The position numbers were made by a program, and so were the translations under genes. A DNA stretch of 64,000 nucleotides from Aggregatibacter kilianii (GTDB taxonomy: Bacteria; Pseudomonadota; Gammaproteobacteria; Enterobacterales; Pasteurellaceae): contig NZ_NRCN01000001.1 of assembly GCF_003130255.1 (NCBI RefSeq), positions 1,730,501 through 1,794,500 of the forward strand, read 5' to 3'. Of the stretch, positions 55,815 to 64,000 are shown in pieces; position 1 is the first letter of the stretch, and each line of letters begins with the position of its first letter. Under the pieces are notes generated by a model. That model did not search any database and was not told where the DNA came from. It was given only the letters and a program-made list of their open reading frames with translations.

Positions 55815-55856
55815 AAAGTGCGGTGAGAAAAATGCATGAATTTTCGACCGCACTTT
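55815..55856 (-). terminator. Inverted USS pair between the two afuA genes
   Basis: AAAGTGCGGT (55815-55824) and ACCGCACTTT (55847-55856), with partly pairing AAAAAT / ATTTT inner flanks. It lies 7 bp past the afuA1 stop. As an internal hairpin it would lower expression of downstream genes relative to afuA1. Confidence 0.65.
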
Positions 55857-55862
55857 AGCGTG

Positions 55863-56903
55863 TTATTTCGCTAATTTAACGTCTTGAACCCATTTTTCAA
55901 TTAAGGCTTTGCGTTGTTCGGCAGCACCGTATTTTTCAAAGTCGTAATTGATGAGGTTCAATTTGTTCGGATCAAATGCTGTTGGAGATTGCTCTGCGGT
56001 CGTATTGGTTAAGATTTGTAAGGATTCGCCTTGTTTCCATGCCAATTCTTGACCTTCTTTAGATAGCGCCCAATCCACGAATAATTTCGCGTTGTCGATA
56101 TTGCGTGCACCTTTTAAGATGCTCACGCCACCTAATTCATAGCCGGTGCCTTCACATGGCACCACGAGTTCCAATGGTGCGCCATTGCGTTTTTCAAGTG
56201 CGTAATCGTGTAAGAAACCAATACCAACAACCGCTTCGCCGCGAGCGGCGTTACGGGATGGGGTAACACCGGATTTGGTGTATTGGGAAACGTTTGGATG
56301 TAAAGCTTTTAAGAAATCAAAGGCTTTGTCTTCACCCCAAAGTTGTACGAACGTGGCAAGCGCAGTATAGGCTGTACCGGCACTTTGTGGGTCAGCAATT
56401 TGCACTTCGCCTTTCAAACGTGGATCCGTTAAGTCTTTCCAGCATTTCGGCACTTCTTTGATGCCTAATTTTTCCAGACGTTCTGTGTTCACGCCGAAAC
56501 CTAAAATCCCCATGTAAATGGCAGATACATAGTTGCCTTTGGTTTTTGCCGGATCACGGAAACGTTCTACGATTTCATCAATGTGTTTAGATTTGTAAGG
56601 TTCGATTAAGCCTAATTCAGCCGCTTGCGCTTGTGGATCGAATGTACCGCCAAACCATACGTCTGCTTGCGGGTTATTTTTTTCTGCTTCTACTTTGGCA
56701 AAGGTACTGCCTGAGCCGTTACGAATAAATGAGGTTTTTACATCATATTTTTCACCAAAGGCTTTGGTAGTAGTTTCACATAAAATATTGGTGGCGCTGC
56801 AATAAACGACTAAGCGACCTTTGGCAACAGCCGCTTGGCTCGCCATTAATCCGCCGGCTAAAAGTGCAGTGGAAATTGCAAGAGAAAGTGATTTTAATTT
56901 CAT
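55863..56903 (-). CDS. afuA: Periplasmic binding protein AfuA, first copy
   Basis: The first gene of the operon (346 residues from the ATG at 56903, AGAGG upstream; an ATG 24 bases earlier is not needed). Signal peptide ends QAAVA, and the mature protein starts KGRLVVYCSAT. Ligand-site residues predicted from the A. pleuropneumoniae AfuA structure are His232 and Asp233 (LHDYALEK; 205 and 206 in the mature form) and Glu251 (PCEGTGY). Annotation tools will often call this a ferric-iron binding protein. The residues and CRP promoter favour sugar phosphates. Two cysteine pairs (CSATNILC; KCW and PCE) may form disulfides. Confidence 0.92.
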   Translation of the reverse strand: MKLKSLSLAISTALLAGGLMASQAAVAKGRLVVYCSATNILCETTTKAFGEKYDVKTSFIRNGSGSTFAKVEAEKNNPQADVWFGGTFDPQAQAAELGLIEPYKSKHIDEIVERFRDPAKTKGNYVSAIYMGILGFGVNTERLEKLGIKEVPKCWKDLTDPRLKGEVQIADPQSAGTAYTALATFVQLWGEDKAFDFLKALHPNVSQYTKSGVTPSRNAARGEAVVGIGFLHDYALEKRNGAPLELVVPCEGTGYELGGVSILKGARNIDNAKLFVDWALSKEGQELAWKQGESLQILTNTTAEQSPTAFDPNKLNLINYDFEKYGAAEQRKALIEKWVQDVKLAK

Positions 56904-56982
56904 ACAGATAACCTCTTTATTGTCCATGATTTATAGAAATATTATATTGAGCGTGACTAGCTCGTGGTTTTAGGTTGGGGGC

Positions 56983-57025
56983 ATCTTACCCAAAATTTTT
57001 AGAAATTAATGTGAGAATTCTCACA
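56983..57025 (-). promoter_or_regulatory. CRP-activated promoter of the afu operon
   Basis: TGTGAGAATTCTCACA (57010-57025) is a perfect 16-bp palindrome and a consensus CRP site (TGTGA-N6-TCACA). On the minus strand a -10 TAAGAT (56988-56983) predicts a start at about 56976. The CRP centre is then exactly at -41.5, the class II position. The leader would be 73 nt. No Fur box is visible. The plus-strand udk gene lies on the other side. Confidence 0.85.
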
Positions 57026-57173
57026 AAAATAATAATTTTATGGCCTAGTTGTCTTACGTGGTGAATTATCCGTAGAAATTTCATCGATTCTCAGTGTTAT
57101 TTCTATAAATATGCCGCGTTTTTCTTTATAATTCCGCCAATTTATTCACGTCTATAAGAGAAAGGGAAACGGC

Positions 57174-57824
57174 ATGTCAGAGAATCAAACTTCATCTTGT
57201 ATTATTATCGCCATTGCAGGCGCTTCGGCTTCAGGTAAAAGTTCTATTGCTTCTACGGTACACAAAGAGCTATGTAATGAATTGGGCTGTGAAGAAATCG
57301 GCATCATTGCGGAAGATAGTTATTACAAAGATCAAAGTCATTTAGAAATGTCCGAACGGGTCAAAACCAATTATGACCATCCCAATTCCATGGACCGAGA
57401 TTTATTGATTCAACACTTAAAAGCGTTAAAAGCCGGCAATTCTGTGGAAATTCCCGTTTATAGCTATGTGGATCACACCCGCACTCACGATGTCACCTAT
57501 TTCACCCCAAAAAGCATTGTTATTTTAGAAGGCATTTTATTATTAACCGATGAGCGCGTACGCCAATTGGCCGATATTTCCGTGTTTGTGGATACGCCGT
57601 TGGATATTTGCTTTATTCGTCGTTTACAGCGTGATATGGAAGAGCGCGGACGTTCCCTTCAATCGGTAATTGATCAGTACCGCGCCACCGTGCGCCCGAT
57701 GTTCCTGCAATTTATCGAGCCTTCCAAACAACACGCCGATATTGTGATTCCGCGTGGTGGTAAAAATCGTATTGCCATCAATATGTTAAAAGCCCAAATT
57801 ATGCAGCTATTAAGTAAAAAATAG
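57174..57824 (+). CDS. udk: Uridine kinase
   Basis: Phosphorylates uridine and cytidine for pyrimidine salvage. The P-loop [12 protein letters not shown] lies near residue 15. The nucleoside-binding parts [19 protein letters not shown] and [16 protein letters not shown] are typical. Length is 216 residues (E. coli 213). It is divergent from the afu operon and starts behind AGAAAGGG; dcd follows 9 bp later, forming a pyrimidine pair. Confidence 0.96.
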   Translation: MSENQTSSCIIIAIAGASASGKSSIASTVHKELCNELGCEEIGIIAEDSYYKDQSHLEMSERVKTNYDHPNSMDRDLLIQHLKALKAGNSVEIPVYSYVDHTRTHDVTYFTPKSIVILEGILLLTDERVRQLADISVFVDTPLDICFIRRLQRDMEERGRSLQSVIDQYRATVRPMFLQFIEPSKQHADIVIPRGGKNRIAINMLKAQIMQLLSKK

Positions 57825-57833
57825 GAACGGATC

Positions 57834-58418
57834 ATGAGATTGTGTGATACTGACATTGAACGTTATTTAGACGAAGGTTTGATTTCTCTTAACCCGCGCC
57901 CGTCAAATGACAAGATTAACGGCGCCACCATTGACGTACGCTTGGGGAATTCTTTCCGCGTCTTTCGTGAACATTCCGCACCTTACATTGATTTAAGCGG
58001 TCCGAAAGAAGAAGTGTCGGCGCAGTTGGAATTGGTGATGAGCGATGAAATTATTATCGGCGACGATGAAGCCTTCTTTTTGCACCCCGGTGTGCTTGCT
58101 CTTGCCACCACTTTGGAATCGGTGAAACTGCCGGCCAATATTATCGGTTGGTTGGACGGACGTTCTTCTTTGGCGCGTTTGGGCTTAATGGTGCACGTGA
58201 CCGCACATCGCATTGACCCGGGTTGGGAAGGAAAAATTGTGTTGGAATTTTACAATTCCGGCAAACTGCCGTTGGCGTTGCGCCCAAATATGATTATCGG
58301 CGCATTGAGCTTTGAAGTATTAAGCGGGCCGGCGGCGCGACCATATAACAGCCGTAAAGATGCCAAATACAAAAACCAACAAAATGCCGTAGCCAGCCGC
58401 ATTGACGAGGACAAATAA
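57834..58418 (+). CDS. dcd: dCTP deaminase
   Basis: Converts dCTP to dUTP, the main source of dUMP for thymidylate. Residues at the active site are in [10 protein letters not shown] and the catalytic Glu in [19 protein letters not shown] (near 138). Length is 194 residues (E. coli 193). It follows udk by 9 bp, and the next ATG overlaps no bases but abuts its stop. udk-dcd adjacency is also seen in E. coli. Confidence 0.97.
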   Translation: MRLCDTDIERYLDEGLISLNPRPSNDKINGATIDVRLGNSFRVFREHSAPYIDLSGPKEEVSAQLELVMSDEIIIGDDEAFFLHPGVLALATTLESVKLPANIIGWLDGRSSLARLGLMVHVTAHRIDPGWEGKIVLEFYNSGKLPLALRPNMIIGALSFEVLSGPAARPYNSRKDAKYKNQQNAVASRIDEDK

Positions 58419-59621
58419 ATGAAAAAGATCGCAATGATTACTTTGGTCGTGATATTTGCGATCTTTGCATTTTTTTATGTCCAAATTCATAAGTTGGAAA
58501 CCATGGTCGCCACCAAACTGGCACAACATGAAACCACCTTTCAAGAGTTTAATCTGGGCGTTTTCCCACAACCTTATATTTCCTTTGATAATGTTCAGCA
58601 TAACCGAATCAGTATTGAAAAACTGATAGGTAAATTTCCCTTATCGGCACTATTTTTCGGTGATGTCAAATTGCAAGAAATTGACATTCAAAACGTCAAG
58701 CTCTCTGAAAACGCGCAAAACTCGGCAAATATTCAAATGCGTTTCTCTGATTTTTCCCTGGATAACATTACTACCGACAACATTGCGTTGAACGGTGATA
58801 GTCAAATTTTTGTGGAGTTGGCAAAACCGTTATACGGCAACAATAGAATTTTTAATTTTCGCTTTATCAAAGGCGGAATTGAGTGCAGTAATGAGAGAAA
58901 ACTTGCAGCCTATTTTGATCATGTTGTTTTAAATGAAGAGAAGGTGGGCTTTGTTAAAACGGAGTTGGATTTATCCCAATACACCAAACATCTCACTGCA
59001 GATATTGATTCCGGTTGCCTACCGAATTTGCCTTGTACTGCGCACTTGGATTATGTAAGCGAGCCGGAACAAAGTGCGGTCGCTTTTTCCGCTAAAAATT
59101 ATCCTATTGAACGTTTGTTGACGTGGCTGACTTTCCCGAAAACCATTACCGGTTCCGCCGATGTAGAGATTGCCGTGCAGTTTGCCCATTCTCAAATTAT
59201 TAATGGTGAATTCTTTTTTGATGCCAAAAACGGCGAATTATTAGGTTTGAATCTGTTGGATTTAGTAGGGCAGTATTTGCCGATCAATTGGAATGAAGCG
59301 GAACTTAAAGAGAAAGTCGGTTTGAATACAAGGTATGATCAAGCCACCGGCCTTTTCCGACTCAATGGGCATCAACTGGATATTGAAAAAATGTCGTTAA
59401 AAACTACCGCTCTTTCAGGAGAGGGAACTGGTGTTGTAGATTTGCAATCAATGCAATGTAACGTTGATTTAAATCTGCATCCGACTGATGAAAAATATGC
59501 GGAGTTCACTTTGCCAATTCGCTTTTTTGATAGCTGCTATTCACCGCAATATGAAGTGCAATTTGACAAAAACTTGCGCAGTAAAATTAAAGATCTTATT
59601 AAACGTAAATTAAAACAATAA
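58419..59621 (+). CDS. AsmA-like envelope protein
   Basis: A 400-residue protein with an N-terminal membrane anchor (KKIAMITLVVIFAIFAFFYV) and a large beta-rich domain. The early NLGVFPQPYISFDNV and late LDIEKMSLKTTALSGEGTGVVDL segments resemble AsmA-family proteins, which are thought to help move phospholipids between membranes. Downstream of udk-dcd, asmA is the usual neighbour. It is shorter than E. coli AsmA (617). The USS near 59071 encodes QSAVAF. The start directly abuts the dcd stop. Confidence 0.8.
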   Translation: MKKIAMITLVVIFAIFAFFYVQIHKLETMVATKLAQHETTFQEFNLGVFPQPYISFDNVQHNRISIEKLIGKFPLSALFFGDVKLQEIDIQNVKLSENAQNSANIQMRFSDFSLDNITTDNIALNGDSQIFVELAKPLYGNNRIFNFRFIKGGIECSNERKLAAYFDHVVLNEEKVGFVKTELDLSQYTKHLTADIDSGCLPNLPCTAHLDYVSEPEQSAVAFSAKNYPIERLLTWLTFPKTITGSADVEIAVQFAHSQIINGEFFFDAKNGELLGLNLLDLVGQYLPINWNEAELKEKVGLNTRYDQATGLFRLNGHQLDIEKMSLKTTALSGEGTGVVDLQSMQCNVDLNLHPTDEKYAEFTLPIRFFDSCYSPQYEVQFDKNLRSKIKDLIKRKLKQ

Positions 59622-59623
59622 CG

Positions 59624-60814
59624 ATGGTTGCTTTAAGAATTGTTCGACGCCTAAAATTTTTCCGCGTCGTTTTGTTGGCTTTTGCCGCTTTTGTATTTAA
59701 CACCACCGAGTTTTTACCGGTGGCTTTACTTTCAGACATTGCTCACAGTTTTCAAATCCCCGTGGCGCAAACCGGGCTGATGATTACCATTTATGCTTGG
59801 ATTGTCTCCCTTATGTCGTTGCCATTTATGTTGATGACGGCAAAATTGGAACGGCGTAGCCTGTTAATTAAATTATTCATTATTTTTGTTGCCAGCCATA
59901 TTTTGTCGGTATTGGCGTGGGATTTTTGGGTGTTGTTGCTTTCCCGTATTGGTATTGCGTTTACTCACGCAATTTTCTGGTCGATTACCACATCCTTGGC
60001 GGTACGTGTGGCACCGAAAGACAAAAAAGCGCAGGCCATCGGGCTATTGGCGATGGGCAGTGCGTTAGCGATGGTGTTAGGTTTGCCGCTCGGACGGATT
60101 ATCGGGCAGTTTTTAGGTTGGCGGGAATCCTTTGGCATTATTGCCTTTCTTGCGTTTTGTATCCTCTTATTACTTTATCGATTCCTACCGCACTTGGTCA
60201 GTCGCAACGCCGGTTCGCTAAGTAGCGTGCCTTCCTTATTTAAGCGCCCATTATTGGTGGGACTCTATGTATTAACCATACTTATCATTTCGGCGCATTT
60301 TACCGCTTATAGTTATATTGAGCCTTTCATCATTCGTGTCGGAGGAATGACTGATGGCGTAGCCACTGCAATTTTATTGATTTTTGGGTTGTCAGGGGTA
60401 ACCGCAAGCCTTCTCTTTAACCGCTTTCACCGTTTTGCGCCGGCCAAATTCTTGTTGGCGTCTATGGCTGTTTTAGTATTTTCTTTGATTTTGTTATTAC
60501 CATTCAGTCATAGCGAATTTTCCATGTATTTACTGGCATTCGTATGGGGTGTTGGTATTTCGGGCATTGGATTGAGTTTGCAGGTGCGAGTGCTACAACT
60601 GGCACCGGATGCGACGGATGTAGCCATGGCCATTTATTCGGGGCTATACAATATTGGTATAGGAGGAGGCGCGTTGTTTGGTAATCAAGTGATGCAACAT
60701 TTTGGTTTAGCCAATATCGGTTTTTCCGGGGCGGCCTTTGCAGCGATGGGGCTACTGCTGTTTATTTATATTCATTTTCGCTATGGAAAAGCCACTAGCG
60801 GAAATAATCTCTAA
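59624..60814 (+). CDS. sotB: MFS efflux transporter, SotB type
   Basis: A 12-helix major facilitator that exports sugars or related compounds such as arabinose and IPTG in E. coli. Length is 396 residues, the same as E. coli SotB. Diagnostic stretches are AAFVFNTTEFLPVALLSDIA, ERRSLLIKLFI and LAPDATDVAMAIYSGLYNIGIG. It begins 2 bp after the AsmA-like gene. Substrate here is unproven. Confidence 0.9.
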   Translation: MVALRIVRRLKFFRVVLLAFAAFVFNTTEFLPVALLSDIAHSFQIPVAQTGLMITIYAWIVSLMSLPFMLMTAKLERRSLLIKLFIIFVASHILSVLAWDFWVLLLSRIGIAFTHAIFWSITTSLAVRVAPKDKKAQAIGLLAMGSALAMVLGLPLGRIIGQFLGWRESFGIIAFLAFCILLLLYRFLPHLVSRNAGSLSSVPSLFKRPLLVGLYVLTILIISAHFTAYSYIEPFIIRVGGMTDGVATAILLIFGLSGVTASLLFNRFHRFAPAKFLLASMAVLVFSLILLLPFSHSEFSMYLLAFVWGVGISGIGLSLQVRVLQLAPDATDVAMAIYSGLYNIGIGGGALFGNQVMQHFGLANIGFSGAAFAAMGLLLFIYIHFRYGKATSGNNL

Positions 60815-60832
60815 TAAAAAGAAGGAAATTTT

Positions 60833-62656
60833 ATGAAAAAATGGCTCTTGCAATTTGTTCAACTTGCGAAGCAGGCTTTGATTCGACACCCGGTTGAGCT
60901 TTTATTGGTGGCAATTTGTGGTGCAATCCCGATTTTTGCCCCTGAACCCAATGCGATGATGGAGCGTTATGCCGACTTTTTGCTATGGGCGCCAATGGCG
61001 TTTATGTTGGTTAATTTGACCCATGGAAATAAATATTATCGTTTGAGTATTTTTATTCCTATCGCGTTTGGAGTGTTGGCGACATTGGTTGATCTTAACG
61101 ATTTCACACAAAGTGCGCGTTTCGGTATTTTAAACCTTGCCGTATTAGTAATTTTCTTGTGTAAAAACGTGGCAAAAAACAACCGCACTTTTATGAGCAT
61201 CTTGCTCAATAATATGCTCAATGCTGTGATTGCCACATTGTTTGCGCTGATCATCGGTGGAATAGGCAACGGATTGGCAGCAGCCATTCAAGCATTATTC
61301 CATGTGGATATGTATGCCTTGTCGATGTATTCTCGGATTTGGTTAGTGACGTGGTGGTGGATTTTCCCACTGGCATATTTAAGTTTGTCGCAACGAGAAA
61401 ATCTCTTTAGCGGGCGTTTTAATGAATTAAGCAAGATTCTGCTAAACTGGATTTTATCCCCTGCGTTGGTGATTTATACTCTGATTATTTACGCTTATGC
61501 AGTGTCGATTTTGATCCAAGGTAAAATGCCGGAAGGCATGATCGCCAATGTGGCATTTCCTTATTTGATGATTGGCATTGTGCTTTATACCTTGCAAATC
61601 CTATTGGATAACGAAAAATGGCAGAAGTTTTATCATCTGTTGCCGTGGCTCAATTTATTGCCGTTGGTGATGTTATGGTATGCCGCGTCTATTCGTATTC
61701 ACCATTACGGTTTTACTCAAGATCGTGTGTATTTACTCATGGGGGCTATGGTTCTTGCATTATGGAACTTCATTTTGCTCGTGCCGAAAATCAGGCAATA
61801 TCGTCTTCTTGCCGGCGTGCTGTTGCTAGCATTATTAAGTAATGTTTTTGTGATTGACGCAAACCAAATCGCTTACCAAGATCAATTGGCTCGTTTTGAT
61901 AATTTTGTAAAAACTCAACAATTATTAGATAGCAATGGCAAATTAACTGAAGAGCACATTAAACAATGGACAGCGACTCGAGGAAATGATGCTAAATTGT
62001 CTGACGAATTTAGCAATAGAACCTATGCTGTGTTATTAGGGGCAGATGAACAATGGGTTGAGGAATTTAAACAGCATTATGGTATACCGAAAGAAAAATC
62101 GCTTTATGAATGGTTGCCTGAATCAAATGGTTATCAAGAGGAATTAGTGTCTTATTTTGAGATTGAAAATAAACAAGAGCAGTTTATGGATATTCAGAAT
62201 TACAACCGTTTCCTGTGGCTTAATGGCGAAGTAGCAGATCGTCGATTTACCATTAGTGAGCTTAATTCAAAAGAAGAGAATTGTCAGATTGGATTGGAGG
62301 CAGTTTTAGATTCGCGCGGCAAATTAAATGGTGCTTATGTCAAATGCGTAGATTTCTTGCGCAACAATAACTCGCCGGATTTTTTGTTAAAAATACAACC
62401 AAAAGAGGGTGGAGAATACGTTACATGGAATCTTGATGCCTATTTGCGTGATTTGTTTGCCCGACACAATTTGGATATTCACAAAAAATACACTAAAAAT
62501 GAATTGGTCATCTTAACAAAAGACGCCAAACCTTATGTGGTGCTAGGTGACGTAGTGGTCTTTTTTGATTATTTAACTATTGAATATGACGAAAGAGGTG
62601 ACTACAAAGGTTATGCTGCACGACGGCTATCCATTACCGGCGTATTCTATAAATAG
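60833..62656 (+). CDS. DUF4153 membrane protein
   Basis: A 607-residue protein. The N-terminal 350 residues contain about ten membrane helices (VELLLVAICGAIPIF, MLNAVIATLFALIIGGIG, WWIFPLAYLSLS, ...), matching the DUF4153 family. The C-terminal 250 residues are soluble and polar (VEEFKQHYGIPKEKS, CQIGLEAVLDSRGK, VKCVDFLRNN), unlike the shortest members. Function is unknown. It ends the udk-to-DUF4153 plus-strand run, 18 bp after sotB, and converges on der. Confidence 0.75.
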   Translation: MKKWLLQFVQLAKQALIRHPVELLLVAICGAIPIFAPEPNAMMERYADFLLWAPMAFMLVNLTHGNKYYRLSIFIPIAFGVLATLVDLNDFTQSARFGILNLAVLVIFLCKNVAKNNRTFMSILLNNMLNAVIATLFALIIGGIGNGLAAAIQALFHVDMYALSMYSRIWLVTWWWIFPLAYLSLSQRENLFSGRFNELSKILLNWILSPALVIYTLIIYAYAVSILIQGKMPEGMIANVAFPYLMIGIVLYTLQILLDNEKWQKFYHLLPWLNLLPLVMLWYAASIRIHHYGFTQDRVYLLMGAMVLALWNFILLVPKIRQYRLLAGVLLLALLSNVFVIDANQIAYQDQLARFDNFVKTQQLLDSNGKLTEEHIKQWTATRGNDAKLSDEFSNRTYAVLLGADEQWVEEFKQHYGIPKEKSLYEWLPESNGYQEELVSYFEIENKQEQFMDIQNYNRFLWLNGEVADRRFTISELNSKEENCQIGLEAVLDSRGKLNGAYVKCVDFLRNNNSPDFLLKIQPKEGGEYVTWNLDAYLRDLFARHNLDIHKKYTKNELVILTKDAKPYVVLGDVVVFFDYLTIEYDERGDYKGYAARRLSITGVFYK

Positions 62657-62662
62657 AAGATA

Positions 62663-62694
62663 AAAAAGTGCAGTGATTTTTCACCGCACTTTTT
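62663..62694. terminator. Bidirectional terminator between the DUF4153 gene and der
   Basis: AAAAAGTGCAGTGA (62663-62676) and TCACCGCACTTTTT (62681-62694) pair with one A-C mismatch around a TTTT loop. The left arm is a USS core with one change (AAGTGCAGT). Confidence 0.85.
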
Positions 62695-62696
62695 GT

Positions 62697-64000
62697 TTAT
62701 CGTTTTGCTTTCTTAATAAACTTCATCAAACGTTTACGTTTACGTAATTGGTTCGGTGTGAGTTTATTGCGTCTGCCGGCAAACGGATTGTTGCCTTCTT
62801 GGAATTGCAGACGAATCGGCGAGCCGATAATTTTTAAGCTACGACGGAAATGGTTGGATAAATAACGCTTGTAGGAGTCCGACAGTTTATCCACTTGGTT
62901 GCCGTGAATCACGATAATCGGCGGGTTGTAACCGCCCGGGTGTGCATATTTCAATTTCACCCGACGACCGCCAATCATCGGCGGTTGATGCTCATCCACT
63001 GCAATTTGCAGAATGCGGGTAAGCATGGATGTGGTCATTTTCTGCGTGGCGCATTCATAGGCTTCTTTGACAGATTCAAATAAATTGCCTACACCGCTGC
63101 CATGCAAGGCTGAAATAAAATGCACACGGGCAAAGTCAATAAAATCCAAACGGCGATCAAGCTCCGATTTCACGCGATCTTTCACCTCTTGATTCAAACC
63201 GTCCCATTTATTCACCACGATAACCAAGGAACGGCCGGCATTTAAGATAAAGCCAAGCAGTGATAAATCTTGGTCGGAAATATTTTCCCGTGCATCAATG
63301 GTGAGCAATACCACATTAGCGTCTTGAATGGCTTGTAGCGTTTTGATGACAGAGAATTTTTCCACCGCCAAATGCACCTTACCGCGTTTACGCACACCGG
63401 CAGTGTCGATTAAGGTGTATTGTTGGCCGTCCCGTTCCATTGGAATGTAAATACTGTCTCGGGTGGTGCCCGGCATATCGTAAACCACCACGCGATCTTC
63501 GCCTAAAATGCGATTGGTCAGTGTGGATTTGCCCACGTTCGGACGACCTACAATGGCGATTTTGATATTTTGACTGTCCGGTGTTTGTTCCTGCGCCAAT
63601 TCTTCATCTAAAAGCGCAGTGTCTTCTTCATTTGAAAAATCGAAATCCTCATCCCATTCATCGTGTTGAGCCATTTCAGAAACATCATCATTTTCTACCG
63701 CACTTTCTTCCTCTTTTTCCGCCATTTTTTCCGCTAACGGACTTAATACTTGTTCCATCAGGTTGGCGATACCGCGTCCTTGAGAAGCGGCAATTTGGGC
63801 GATTTCACCTAAGCCTAATTGATAAAACTCGGCACAGTGGGAGTCAGCGTCAATGCCGTCCACTTTATTGGCGACTACCACGGTGGTTTTATTTTGACGT
63901 TGGCGTAAATAGTTGGCGATACCAATATCCGCTGACGTTAAGCCGGCGCGGGCATCTACTAAAAATAACACAATGTCCGCTTCTTCAATGGCAAGTAATG
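62697..64000 (-). CDS. der: Ribosome-assembly GTPase Der (EngA), 5' end missing
   Basis: A double GTPase needed to mature the 50S subunit. The right edge removes the start; the coding frame runs off the window and reads [19 protein letters not shown] at its visible beginning, which is the end of the first G domain. The second G domain is complete ([23 protein letters not shown]), followed by the KH-like domain and a basic tail ([16 protein letters not shown]). The acidic linker between domains ([16 protein letters not shown]...) contains a USS. Length to the edge is 434 codons of the usual 490-510. Confidence 0.96.
   Translation of the reverse strand, partial: LLAIEEADIVLFLVDARAGLTSADIGIANYLRQRQNKTTVVVANKVDGIDADSHCAEFYQLGLGEIAQIAASQGRGIANLMEQVLSPLAEKMAEKEEESAVENDDVSEMAQHDEWDEDFDFSNEEDTALLDEELAQEQTPDSQNIKIAIVGRPNVGKSTLTNRILGEDRVVVYDMPGTTRDSIYIPMERDGQQYTLIDTAGVRKRGKVHLAVEKFSVIKTLQAIQDANVVLLTIDARENISDQDLSLLGFILNAGRSLVIVVNKWDGLNQEVKDRVKSELDRRLDFIDFARVHFISALHGSGVGNLFESVKEAYECATQKMTTSMLTRILQIAVDEHQPPMIGGRRVKLKYAHPGGYNPPIIVIHGNQVDKLSDSYKRYLSNHFRRSLKIIGSPIRLQFQEGNNPFAGRRNKLTPNQLRKRKRLMKFIKKAKR

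Noticed and set aside
51488-56903. Ferric-iron ABC importer as the default name for afu
   Set aside because: A perfect class II CRP promoter, no Fur box, and the His-Asp/Glu sugar-phosphate site argue otherwise, although iron binding is not excluded.
1-64000. CRISPR array, prophage, integron or insertion sequence
   Set aside because: No regularly spaced direct repeats, integrase, transposase or phage structural genes are visible; the repeated 9-mers are uptake sequences.

Overview
The window is ordinary chromosome of a gamma-proteobacterium of the family Pasteurellaceae, most likely Aggregatibacter or a close Haemophilus relative. The 9-mer AAGTGCGGT / ACCGCACTT, the Haemophilus-type DNA uptake signal sequence (USS), occurs about once per kilobase on both strands (roughly 60 copies by eye). 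The proteins and gene neighbourhoods (aroC-mepA-TSUP-lpxM, udk-dcd-asmA-like-sotB-der, zevAB, duplicated afuA) also fit this group. I see no prophage, insertion sequence, CRISPR array or large foreign island.

Layout. 1-6.1 kb: sirB2 (cut by the edge), gyrA, ubiG, the ybfE-fldA-fur group and ybfF. 6.2-15.3 kb: a plus-strand run of seqA, menE, mscK, aroC, mepA, a TSUP exporter and lpxM (replication control, menaquinone, osmotic safety valve, aromatics, cell wall, lipid A). 15.3-20.8 kb: apt, dnaX, a YafD-like phosphodiesterase, ridA (minus), and a coupled ywiC-like/Sel1 pair. 21-25.4 kb: parC and parE. 25.5-29.7 kb: di-haem cytochrome c peroxidase, ytfE and a trimeric autotransporter that seems to be almost all stalk. 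29.8-37.5 kb: ettA, degP, uvrB, tRNA-Asn and the zinc system zevAB. 37.5-41.3 kb: a probable unannotated small RNA, mrp and metG. 41.4-47.9 kb: the complete isc cluster (iscR-S-U-A-hscB-hscA-fdx-iscX) preceded by trmJ. 48-51.3 kb: suhB and a long DUF945/YdgA protein. 51.5-56.9 kb: afuA1-afuA2-afuB-afuC. 57.2-64 kb: udk, dcd, an AsmA-like protein, sotB, a DUF4153 membrane protein and der (cut by the right edge).

How the parts work together. Fe-S cluster supply (isc, mrp), repair (ytfE), flavodoxin and Fur form a redox/iron theme spread over several operons. GyrA, ParC and ParE all show wild-type quinolone-target residues. The afu operon is better explained as sugar-phosphate uptake than as iron uptake: its promoter has a perfect CRP site centred exactly 41.5 bp upstream of the predicted start, and no Fur box is visible.

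Most worth a second look: the CRP-controlled afu operon with two diverged binding proteins; the candidate small RNA at about 37.65-37.75 kb behind an FNR-like site; the A10 slippery run in dnaX, where both alternative frames stop at once; inverted USS pairs that recur as terminators and inside operons; and a doublet of palindromic repeats after metG with a compensatory base change.
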